Shown one piece after another: positions 53,744-61,614 of a stretch of DNA of 64,000 nt (position 1 is its first letter; every line of letters begins with the position of its first letter). The notes under the pieces are model-generated. The model searched no databases. It was not told the origin of the DNA and saw nothing but the letters and a program-made list of their open reading frames with translations. Source of the DNA: Sphingomonas sp. 28-66-16 (GTDB taxonomy: Bacteria > Pseudomonadota > Alphaproteobacteria > Sphingomonadales > Sphingomonadaceae); the NCBI GenBank assembly GCA_002281485.1, contig NCGF01000001.1, positions 186,001-250,000 of the forward strand, read 5' to 3'. The position numbers and the translations under genes are program-made.

Positions 53744-54710
53744 CCGCCGTCGTGTTTGCATTTATGGCGCGGGCGCCGTCGGTGGCAATTTCGCCGTCCG
53801 GCTGGCGCGCGCGGGTCACCATGTCTCGGTCGTCGCGCGCGGCGCACACCTCGCGGCGATCCGGGCGCAAGGTCTGACCATGATTACCGGCGAGGACCGC
53901 CTGACGGTCGCGATCGCCGCTTCGGACGATCCTCGCGATCTCGGCGAGCAGGATATCGTGCTCACGACGCTGAAGGCGCACGACCTGCCCGACATGGCGG
54001 CCCGTATCGCTCCGCTGCTCGGCGAGGCGACGCCGGTCGTCTTCGCACAGAACGGCGTACCGTGGTGGTATGCCGACGGGCTGGGTGCCGAGCGCCCGGT
54101 GCCGCCCGATCTCTCGATCCTTGATCCCGGCGGCGCGATCCGGGCCGCCATCGGGCCGTCCCGCGTGATCGGTGGCGTCATCTATTCGTCCAATGACCTG
54201 TCGGCGCCGGGAGTCGTGCTCAACAATTCTCCGCACCGAAACCGGCTGATCGTCGGCGAGATCGACGATGCGATGACCGATCGCATTGCCATGATCCGGC
54301 ACCTGCTCACGGCGGCGGGGATCGATTCGCCCCCGACCGGCGATCTGCGCGCCAAAATCTGGGACAAGCTGATCGCCAATCTTCGCGTGTCGATCCTCGC
54401 CTTCCTCACCGAACGCACCTCCCGCGAAGTGTTCGACGATCCGGATCTGCGGCCGATCGTCGATCGACTGGGCCAGGAAGCACAAGCGATCGCAGCGGCG
54501 CACGGCGTCGACTGCACGCTTGACGAAGGCGGGCCGGCGCCCGGACACAAGTCATCGATGCTGCAGGATTACGAGCGCGGCCGGCGGCAGGAAATCGCGC
54601 CGCTCGTCACCTTGCCGATCGCCTTCGCGCGTGCCGCAGGGATCGCGACGCCGACGCTCGACACGATCGGTGCCCTCGTCGCCAGCAAGGCCCGGCGCCC
54701 GGTCGCCTAA
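53730..54710 (+). CDS. Ketopantoate reductase (ApbA/PanE) family oxidoreductase
   Basis: 326 aa NADPH-dependent 2-oxoacid/2-hydroxyacid oxidoreductase. Seen: Rossmann motif IYGAGAVGGNFAVRLA, AQNGVPWWY, catalytic Lys in KIWDKLIANL, and the family C-terminal signature SSMLQDYERGRRQEI. Start is GTG 53730 with GGGAGG at good spacing, overlapping the SDR stop by 14 nt. In catabolic operons such proteins reduce or oxidise 2-keto/2-hydroxy acids, which would fit a 2-hydroxyacyl substrate. True ketopantoate reduction is less likely here. Confidence 0.85.
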   Translation: MPDADRRRVCIYGAGAVGGNFAVRLARAGHHVSVVARGAHLAAIRAQGLTMITGEDRLTVAIAASDDPRDLGEQDIVLTTLKAHDLPDMAARIAPLLGEATPVVFAQNGVPWWYADGLGAERPVPPDLSILDPGGAIRAAIGPSRVIGGVIYSSNDLSAPGVVLNNSPHRNRLIVGEIDDAMTDRIAMIRHLLTAAGIDSPPTGDLRAKIWDKLIANLRVSILAFLTERTSREVFDDPDLRPIVDRLGQEAQAIAAAHGVDCTLDEGGPAPGHKSSMLQDYERGRRQEIAPLVTLPIAFARAAGIATPTLDTIGALVASKARRPVA

Positions 54711-55492
54711 GCCTTGGCGAGGAAGGCCGTTACCGACGCGCGGTGCTCGTCACTGGCGTAGCATATTCCCTGCGCCGCCGCGCCCGAAGACAATACGTCG
54801 TCGAGCGTCATCTCGAAACTGTGGTTGAGCACCGACTTGGCGAGCCCGAGCGCGATCGGCGAGTGCGCTGCATAGTCCTCGGCAAGCGCCAGCGCTGACC
54901 CGAGCAGGTCATCGGGCTCGGCGATCTGGTCGATCAGGCCGATCGCGAGCGCCTCGCCGGCATCGACGGTGCGCCCGGTGAAGATCAATTGCTTGGCACG
55001 CGCAAGGCCGACGCGCCGCGGCAGAAAATACATGCCGCCGCCGTCGGGGATCAGCCCCCGCAGAATGTAGCTGTACAGGAATTTGGCATGCCGCGAGGCG
55101 ACGATCGTGTCGCACGCCAAGGCCAGATCGGCGCCGAGCCCGGCGGCGGCGCCGTTGACCGCCGCGATGACGGGCTTCTCGATCGTCGCCAGCGCCGTCA
55201 CCAGCCGGTGGGTGTTGCGGCGCTGATGCTTCCACCCCTGCGCCGCCACCGCCCCCGGCGACGATTCGAGTCGCGCCTTCATCTGCGCGATATCGCCACC
55301 GGCGCAAAAGGCGCGGCCGTTGCCGGTCAGGATGATCGCACCGACCGCCGCATCGTTGCCGAGCGACTCGAGCGTGGTGGTGAGCAGCGAACGCAGTGGG
55401 CCATCAACGGCGTTGCGGGCTTCGGGCCGGTTCAGTCGCACGATGGCGATCCGACCTTTGTGCTCGACGAGAACGGGTGCTTCTTGATCCAT
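54707..55492 (-). CDS. Enoyl-CoA hydratase/isomerase family (PaaG-like)
   Basis: 261 aa. Seen: oxyanion motifs AFCAGGDIAQM and GAAAGLGADLALACD, and RGLIPDGGGMYFLPRRVG with Asp at the second acid position, as in PaaG-type isomerases rather than classical hydratases. The start at ATG 55492 has GAGGAG 7 nt upstream; ATG 55498 is too close to it. Converges with, and overlaps by 4 nt, the ketopantoate-reductase-like gene. Confidence 0.87.
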   Translation of the reverse strand: MDQEAPVLVEHKGRIAIVRLNRPEARNAVDGPLRSLLTTTLESLGNDAAVGAIILTGNGRAFCAGGDIAQMKARLESSPGAVAAQGWKHQRRNTHRLVTALATIEKPVIAAVNGAAAGLGADLALACDTIVASRHAKFLYSYILRGLIPDGGGMYFLPRRVGLARAKQLIFTGRTVDAGEALAIGLIDQIAEPDDLLGSALALAEDYAAHSPIALGLAKSVLNHSFEMTLDDVLSSGAAAQGICYASDEHRASVTAFLAKA

Positions 55493-55698
55493 GACCATGC
55501 TCCTCAGATTTCAGGCAAATGCCGGTCTGCGCGCCCGGGGCAGCGCGCATGAACCGCGACGGGACCGACCCATTGCTGCAACGAACGGGCGGCTGGCGCG
55601 CGCTGGCCATCCCGCTCTTGCTCCGTCTTTGCAGCCATCACCCTCCCCCGGCGTTCGGCAATTCCAATAGTCGTAACGCCAACCCTTTACATCACAGA

Positions 55699-55714
55699 TT
55701 GTTTTATATTACAA
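55699..55714. promoter_or_regulatory. TTGT-tt-TATA-tt-ACAA dyad upstream of module 3
   Basis: A 16-bp imperfect palindrome (TTGT/ACAA outer arms, TATA centre) in the AT-rich stretch 55670-55720 upstream of the receptor gene, overlapping likely -10 sequences. Shape and size suit a MarR-family operator; the MarR gene at the end of this operon is the candidate. Confidence 0.4.
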
Positions 55715-55770
55715 CCAACCTGCAGCTCAAAGAGCGCAGGATGGCCGTCAGCGGCCGAAGGGAGAGGACT

Positions 55771-58482
55771 ATGATCAGCCGTCACATTTTCGTCCCGATG
55801 ACGATGCTCCTGACGAGCACGTCGGCATTTGCCCAGACTGCTCCGACGTCTCCGGACCCAGCCTCACCTGCGGCCCCGGCGGCAACCGTGTCGCAGACGC
55901 TGCCGACCGAGGAAGCGATCGATCAGGCCAATACCAACACCGACATCGTCGTCACGGGATCGCGGATTCGCGGCGTTGCGCCGGTCGGATCAAATATCAT
56001 TCAGATCGATTCGCAACAGCTCGCACGTCAGCCCACCGCGACGCTCACCGATTTCCTGCGCAAGGTCCCGCAGGCGCAGGGTTTCGGCGTCGACGCTTCA
56101 TCAGCGAGCACTCAAGGAACGGGGGGCACCAACACGACGCGCGGCAGCGCGGTCAATCTGCGTGGCCTTGGCCCGAGCGCGACGCTGACGCTGCTCGACG
56201 GGCAACGGTTGCCGAGCAGCGGCGTCTCTGGAAACTATATAGATCCCAACGCGATTCCGGCGATCGGCGTCGAACGGGTCGAGGTCGTCGCCGACGGCGC
56301 CTCGGCGATCTACGGATCGGATGCCGTCGCCGGCGTCGTCAATTTCATCACCCGCAAGGATTATGACGGCATATTGGCGCGGGGGCGCTACGGTCTCGCC
56401 GATGGCTATTGGCTCGCCCAGGGCGGCGTCGTGGTCGGCAAGCGCTGGTCGACCGGCGGCTTCGCGTTCAGCTACGAGCATAGCGAGAGCGACAATCTCA
56501 ACGGCGGCGAGCGTGATTACGTGCGGTCGGATCTGCGCGCCTTTGGCGGATCGGACTATCGCAATAGCCAGTGCAACCCCGGCAACATCGTCATCGGCGG
56601 CACCCCCTACGCCATCCCCGCGACCGGCGTGACCCCGGCGACGGCGTCACAACTCGTTGCCGGCACCCGCAATTTCTGCGAAAATTTGCGCTTCGGCGAC
56701 ATTCTGCCTTCCGAAAAGCGCGACAGCTTCGTGTTCAACGCCCATCAGAAGATCGCCGACAGCCTGACCCTGTCGGTGCAGGTCCTCTACAGCGACCGCA
56801 ACTATGTGGCAAAGGCGCTGCAGCAGGGATCGACCTCGAACCTGGTCAACCTGACGGTGCCGAGCACCAACGCCTATTACGTCCGGCCAGTGGGTCTCAA
56901 TCCTTCGAGCGAAACCGTCGAATATGATTTCACCAAGGAACTGGGGCTGATCAACCAGACCGGGTACACGCGTGACCGTCGCTACAGCGCCGCGCTCGAA
57001 TGGCAGATCAGCTCGAGCTGGTCGGCGACGCTCAACGGCTTCTACGGGGTCGACAACAGCGCCCAGGCCACCCAGCGTGTCGATTCGACCGCCCTGGCGG
57101 CGGCGCTCAGGAGTGCAGACCGAAACGTCGCGTTCAACCCCTATGGCGGCGGCAACAGCCAGGCGGTGCTCGATTCTATCTTCGTCGGGATTTTCAATCC
57201 CTATGCGATCAATCGCACGCGCGGCGGTTCGCTGAACGTCAGCGGTTCGCTGTTTTCGATCGGTGGCGGCGACATCCGTCTTGCCGCGGGCGCCGAATTT
57301 ATCCGGTACACGATCGATGGCGGGTCCGCGATCGGCAATCGCAACAACCCGAGCGTCCTGTACCAAAAGCAGGAACGCAACCAGAAATCGCTCTACGGCG
57401 AATTGTTCGTTCCGGTTTTCAGCAGCCTGAACGAGATCCCTGGTTTCCACCGGCTCGATCTGTCGCTGGCCGGCCGCATCGACGATTACAGCGATGTCGG
57501 GACAACCATGAACCCCAAGGTCGGCGTCAACTGGTCGCCGATCGACGGGCTCCTGCTCAAGGGAAGCTTCGGCAAGTCGTTCCGGGCACCGAGTCTCCAG
57601 GATTTGCCGCTGCTTCGCACCGGCGCCGGCCTCGCCGTGGTGACGTGGATCGATCCACTGTCGCCGACCGGAAGTAGCGTCGGGGTGACGCTCAACGCCG
57701 GCAATCCCAATCTCTCGCCGGAAAAGGCAACGACCTATTCATTCACGGCCGAACTCAAGCCCAGGGCCATTCCCGGGCTGGTCGCCTCCGCCACCTATTT
57801 TTCGATCGACTATAGCGGAGTCATCAACTTTCCTCCGCGCACCGCGAACAGCCTGCTCGATCCGAACTACGCCTTCGTCGTGACGCGCAACCCCAGCAAC
57901 GCCCTCATTCAATCCTATCTCGATCAGGGCTTCACCATTGCCGGCATCAGGCCGCCGACCTTAGCCTTCTTCTACAACGGCCAGGCGCGCAATTTGGGAT
58001 CGGTGTTCAACAACGGCATCGATTTCAACCTGAACTACGATGCCGATACAAGCATCGGCAGGCTCGGCTTCGGGCTGAACGGCACATATCTGCTCCACTA
58101 TAAGTTCGCGATCAGCCCGGTCGCGACGCCCCAGGAGCAAAAGGGCAATATCAATTACCCGGTCGATTTCCGCTTCAGGGGGTCAGCTGGCTGGTCGAAG
58201 AACGGCGCCTCGGCAGAACTCACGCTCAACTATCTGAACGGCTACAACAATAACCTCGTTACGCCGGTGCAGCGCATATCCGCATGGACGACGCTGGATC
58301 TTCACCTCGGTTACGAATTTCAGAATAGCGATGGCGTGCTGAGGGGCCTGGGGTTGAGCGTCGACGCGACCAACGTCGCCGATGCGCGGGCGCCATTCGT
58401 CAATATCCAGAACGGCTTCGATCCCGGCCAGGCCAGCGCGCTGGGGAGAATGGTCAATTTCACGCTGACGAAGAAGTTCTGA
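55771..58482 (+). CDS. TonB-dependent receptor associated with dehydratase-like module 3
   Basis: 903 aa. Seen: a signal peptide (MISRHIFVPMTMLLTSTSAFAQ), TonB box-like DIVVTGSRIRGVAPVGSNII, VEVVADGASAIYGSDAVAGV and a barrel ending MVNFTLTKKF. It is a paralogue of the receptor at 41491, sharing distinctive plug and loop segments. Ribosome site GGGAGAGG before ATG 55771. First gene of an operon with hydrolase, quinone oxidoreductase, both dehydratase-like subunits and MarR. Confidence 0.9.
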   Translation: MISRHIFVPMTMLLTSTSAFAQTAPTSPDPASPAAPAATVSQTLPTEEAIDQANTNTDIVVTGSRIRGVAPVGSNIIQIDSQQLARQPTATLTDFLRKVPQAQGFGVDASSASTQGTGGTNTTRGSAVNLRGLGPSATLTLLDGQRLPSSGVSGNYIDPNAIPAIGVERVEVVADGASAIYGSDAVAGVVNFITRKDYDGILARGRYGLADGYWLAQGGVVVGKRWSTGGFAFSYEHSESDNLNGGERDYVRSDLRAFGGSDYRNSQCNPGNIVIGGTPYAIPATGVTPATASQLVAGTRNFCENLRFGDILPSEKRDSFVFNAHQKIADSLTLSVQVLYSDRNYVAKALQQGSTSNLVNLTVPSTNAYYVRPVGLNPSSETVEYDFTKELGLINQTGYTRDRRYSAALEWQISSSWSATLNGFYGVDNSAQATQRVDSTALAAALRSADRNVAFNPYGGGNSQAVLDSIFVGIFNPYAINRTRGGSLNVSGSLFSIGGGDIRLAAGAEFIRYTIDGGSAIGNRNNPSVLYQKQERNQKSLYGELFVPVFSSLNEIPGFHRLDLSLAGRIDDYSDVGTTMNPKVGVNWSPIDGLLLKGSFGKSFRAPSLQDLPLLRTGAGLAVVTWIDPLSPTGSSVGVTLNAGNPNLSPEKATTYSFTAELKPRAIPGLVASATYFSIDYSGVINFPPRTANSLLDPNYAFVVTRNPSNALIQSYLDQGFTIAGIRPPTLAFFYNGQARNLGSVFNNGIDFNLNYDADTSIGRLGFGLNGTYLLHYKFAISPVATPQEQKGNINYPVDFRFRGSAGWSKNGASAELTLNYLNGYNNNLVTPVQRISAWTTLDLHLGYEFQNSDGVLRGLGLSVDATNVADARAPFVNIQNGFDPGQASALGRMVNFTLTKKF

Positions 58483-58487
58483 TCGGC

Positions 58488-59474
58488 GTGGCGCGCCGGG
58501 AAGGAGATAAGGGGGGCGGGGGCGATCCGCTGGCGGAGTCCGCCGGCGGGTCGCTTCTCGGCCGGTTCGGCGGCGAGCGCCCGCCGGCCGCGGCATGGTT
58601 CGTCGATGCGCTCGCGATCGAACCCGAGCGGCATCGGATCGCCGTCAGCGGCACGGAGATCGAATTACTCACTTGGGGAACGCTCGGCCAGCCCGGCTTG
58701 CTGTTCCTTCATGGCAACGGCGCGCATGCCGATTGGTGGAGCTTCATCGCGCCGTTCTTCGCGACCGACTATCGCTGCGCCGCGATCTCGTGGTCTGGCA
58801 TGGGCAAATCCGGCTGGCGGGCGACTTATGATATCGCGACCTTTGCCGACGAAGCGCTCGCCGCCATCGACGCGGCGGGGCTCGACACGGCATCGGCACC
58901 GATCCTGATCGGCCACAGCTTCGGCGGCATGCCGCTCATGTATGTCGGCGCGCACCAAAGCGATCGGATCGCCGGCGGGATAATGGTCGACAGTTTCGTA
59001 CCGCCACCCGATCGCAAGCCCCGCTGGACCAGCCGGGGATCGCCGACAAGGCGCTATGCCAGCGAAGCCGAGATTCTCGAGCGCTATCGCTTCGCCCCCG
59101 AGCAGACCAGCGCCTGGCCCGAGATCGTCGACCACATCGCCCGCGGGTCGACGCGTTACACCGAGGCCGACTCGGATGGCCCGCCCGGCTGGACCTGGCG
59201 TTTCGATCCCGGGCTGTGGGCGCATATGGACCGATCGGGCGTGGATGCGCTCGTCGAGGAGGTGCGCGTGCCGATCGCCCTGATCTATGGCGCCGAATCG
59301 GCGCTGGTCAGCGCCGCGAGCGTCGCGGCGATGCGTCGCAGACTGCCCCATTGTCCGATCGCCGTCGCGATTCCCCACGCGCGGCATCACGTGATGGTCG
59401 ATGAACCGATCGCGCTCGTGGCCGCGCTTCGCGTCGCGGTGCAGGCGATCACAGCCCTGGGAAATGCATCATGA
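58488..59474 (+). CDS. Alpha/beta-hydrolase
   Basis: 328 aa serine hydrolase. Seen: LLFLHGNGAHADWWSF (oxyanion region), Ser144 in GHSFGG, YGAESALVS with the acid region, and His in HARHHVMVDEP. No clear signal peptide, so cytoplasmic. It could hydrolyse an ester, lactone or C-C bond of the substrate brought in by the receptor. Start is GTG 58488, 5 nt after the receptor stop, without an obvious ribosome site; the N-terminal 35 residues look variable. Confidence 0.82.
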   Translation: MARREGDKGGGGDPLAESAGGSLLGRFGGERPPAAAWFVDALAIEPERHRIAVSGTEIELLTWGTLGQPGLLFLHGNGAHADWWSFIAPFFATDYRCAAISWSGMGKSGWRATYDIATFADEALAAIDAAGLDTASAPILIGHSFGGMPLMYVGAHQSDRIAGGIMVDSFVPPPDRKPRWTSRGSPTRRYASEAEILERYRFAPEQTSAWPEIVDHIARGSTRYTEADSDGPPGWTWRFDPGLWAHMDRSGVDALVEEVRVPIALIYGAESALVSAASVAAMRRRLPHCPIAVAIPHARHHVMVDEPIALVAALRVAVQAITALGNAS

Positions 59475-60469
59475 AGATCTGGCACAGCACCGCAGCAGGC
59501 GGACCCGAGACGCTGACGATCGTCGATGTGCCGCCCCCCGCGCCGGGCCCGGAGGAGGTCATCATCGACGTCCGCGCTTGCGGCATCAATTTTCCTGACA
59601 GCCTGATCATTCGCGATCTCTATCAGTTCAAGCCCGAGCGCCCGTTCGCGCCCGGCGGAGAGGTTGCCGGCGTCATCGCGGCGGCCGGTCGGGACGTCCG
59701 GGATCTCACCGTTGGCGACCGGGTGATCGCGCGGACCGGCTGGGGCGGGCTCGCGCAGCGCGTGGCCGTCGACGCGTGGCGCTGCTGCCCGATGCCCGAT
59801 TCGATGCCGTTCGATGAGGGGTCCGCCTTCCTGTTCACCTACGCAACTTCGTATCACGCGCTCAAACAACGCGCCCGCATGGCTGCGGGGGAAACCGTGC
59901 TCGTGCTGGGGGCAGCCGGCGGCACCGGCGTCGCGGCGATCGAAATTGCCAAAGCATTCGGCGGTTATGTCGTCGCGGCGGTGTCGAGCGAGGCAAAGGC
60001 CGCGTTCGCGCGGTCATGCGGCGCTGATGACGCGATCGTCTATCCCGGCGGCGCGCTCGACAAGGAGCAGTCGCGCGCGCTCGGCGCCGCCTTCAAGACC
60101 GCGGCGCCGAATGGCTTCGACATCGTCTACGACCCCGTCGGCGGCGATTATGCCGAGCCGGCGCTGCGATCGATGGCGTGGAAGGGGCGCTATCTCGTCG
60201 TCGGGTTCACTGCGGGAATTCCAAAGCTGCCGTTCAACCTGGTGCTGCTCAAGGGGTGTGAGGTCGTCGGCGTCTTCAACGGCGGTCTCCAGGCCAACGA
60301 GCCGGACGTTGGAGCCGAGAATGTGCGCGAACTGGTGGCCCTGTACGAACAGGGAAAACTCCGGCCGCGGGTGACGGCGACCTATGCCTTTGCCGATGCC
60401 CCCGCCGCAATTGCGGCGATCGCGGATCGCAGCGCGATGGGAAAACTTGTCGTGGAGGTATCGGCATGA
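59471..60469 (+). CDS. NADPH:quinone oxidoreductase-like MDR reductase
   Basis: 332 aa zinc-independent member of the medium-chain dehydrogenase family. Seen: CGINFPDSLIIRDLYQ, GGEVAGVI, the nucleotide-binding VLGAAGGTGVAAIEIA, and late FNGGLQANEPDV. Zinc-ligand clusters of true alcohol dehydrogenases are absent. Related proteins reduce enones, quinones or enoyl-CoA (acrylyl/crotonyl-CoA reductase types). ATGA overlaps join it to the hydrolase and the small subunit. Confidence 0.85.
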   Translation: MKIWHSTAAGGPETLTIVDVPPPAPGPEEVIIDVRACGINFPDSLIIRDLYQFKPERPFAPGGEVAGVIAAAGRDVRDLTVGDRVIARTGWGGLAQRVAVDAWRCCPMPDSMPFDEGSAFLFTYATSYHALKQRARMAAGETVLVLGAAGGTGVAAIEIAKAFGGYVVAAVSSEAKAAFARSCGADDAIVYPGGALDKEQSRALGAAFKTAAPNGFDIVYDPVGGDYAEPALRSMAWKGRYLVVGFTAGIPKLPFNLVLLKGCEVVGVFNGGLQANEPDVGAENVRELVALYEQGKLRPRVTATYAFADAPAAIAAIADRSAMGKLVVEVSA

Positions 60470-61614
60470 CCGGAGAACAGGCGTTGGCGCGACTGTGCGC
60501 CGCCTATGACGACCGCCTGGCCGAGGCACGCCGCCGCAAGGACGCAGGCGGGGCAGTCGTCGGCTATTTTCTCAATTCGGTGCCAGTCGAGGTCATCCTC
60601 GCTGCCGGGCTCGATCCGGTGCGCCTGGTCGGCGATCCGGCGAGGCGCTCGGCGCTCGCTGATCGCTACATGGAAGAATTCATGGACGGCGAAGTCCGCT
60701 CGATTTTCGGCATGGCGCTGGCGGGCGATTTTTCGTTTCTCGATCTGCTCGTCGTGCCGCGCTCGTCCGAAGTCTATCTTCAGCTCTATTATTTCCTGCG
60801 CGAAATGCCGCAATGGGAACCCGAGGCAGCATTTCCGCCGATCTATCTCTTCGATCTCCTCCAATCCCCTCATTGGCTCACCGCGAAATATGATGAAACG
60901 CGGCTGCGCGTGCTGGCCGAACGGCTCGAGCAGATCGGCGGCCGTCCGGTGACCGACGCCTCCCTGGCCGAGGCGATCGCGACGAGCAACCGCGTGCGCC
61001 AGATGCTCGGGCAAGCGAGCGCGCTTTGGCGTGGCCCGTCACCCGCGCTCGATGGCGCTGCCGCGCTCAAGGTGATCGGAGCGGCCTCGGTGCTGACGCC
61101 CGCCGAGACGACCACCATGCTCGAGGCGTTGATTGCCGATCCGCCCGTGCCCTTGCCGTCCCGGCCGAGGCTGATGCTGAAGGGCAGTCCGCAGAGCGAC
61201 ACCCGGGCGACCGCGATCATCGAAAGCGCCGGCGCCACGGTGGTGGCACAGGACCATGTCGCGGGAGACACCAGCTTTCGGGCGCTGGTGGGCGAGCAAG
61301 GCGATCCGTGGGAGGCGCTGGCCGCACATTACCAGCGCGGCATTCCGGGGCCGCGAGTCCATCCCCAGGCCGAGCAGGATGCCCATTTCATCGCTCTTGC
61401 CGAGGCAGCCGGCGTCGATGGCGTGATCTTTTTTCATGACGAATGGGATGATACTCTGGGTTGGGAATATCCAGACCAGCGCGCCTTGCTGGAAAAACGC
61501 GGCATCCCGTCGCTGTTTCTGAAGCGACAGCCCTATTTCGATCCTCCCGAGGAAGCGCAACGCGCGGCGGTGGCGCAATTCCTTACGGAGCTCCCGGCGG
61601 AGGCGGCGAAATGA
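60466..61614 (+). CDS. 2-hydroxyacyl-CoA dehydratase/BcrC-like small subunit, cluster cysteines missing (module 3)
   Basis: 382 aa. Seen: VVGYFLNSVPVEVILAAGLDPVRLVG (a near-canonical family N-terminal block with Leu where BcrC has Cys), LLVVPRSSEVYLQLYYFLRE for the PxxCD loop, TVVAQDHVAGDTSF for DDxCxGxR, and VIFFHDEWDDTLGWEYPDQR for KFCDPxxxDYP. The whole protein has a single Cys (residue 11), so it cannot hold a [4Fe-4S] cluster through family ligands. Overall length and fold blocks are intact, arguing against pseudogenisation. Confidence 0.82.
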   Translation: MTGEQALARLCAAYDDRLAEARRRKDAGGAVVGYFLNSVPVEVILAAGLDPVRLVGDPARRSALADRYMEEFMDGEVRSIFGMALAGDFSFLDLLVVPRSSEVYLQLYYFLREMPQWEPEAAFPPIYLFDLLQSPHWLTAKYDETRLRVLAERLEQIGGRPVTDASLAEAIATSNRVRQMLGQASALWRGPSPALDGAAALKVIGAASVLTPAETTTMLEALIADPPVPLPSRPRLMLKGSPQSDTRATAIIESAGATVVAQDHVAGDTSFRALVGEQGDPWEALAAHYQRGIPGPRVHPQAEQDAHFIALAEAAGVDGVIFFHDEWDDTLGWEYPDQRALLEKRGIPSLFLKRQPYFDPPEEAQRAAVAQFLTELPAEAAK

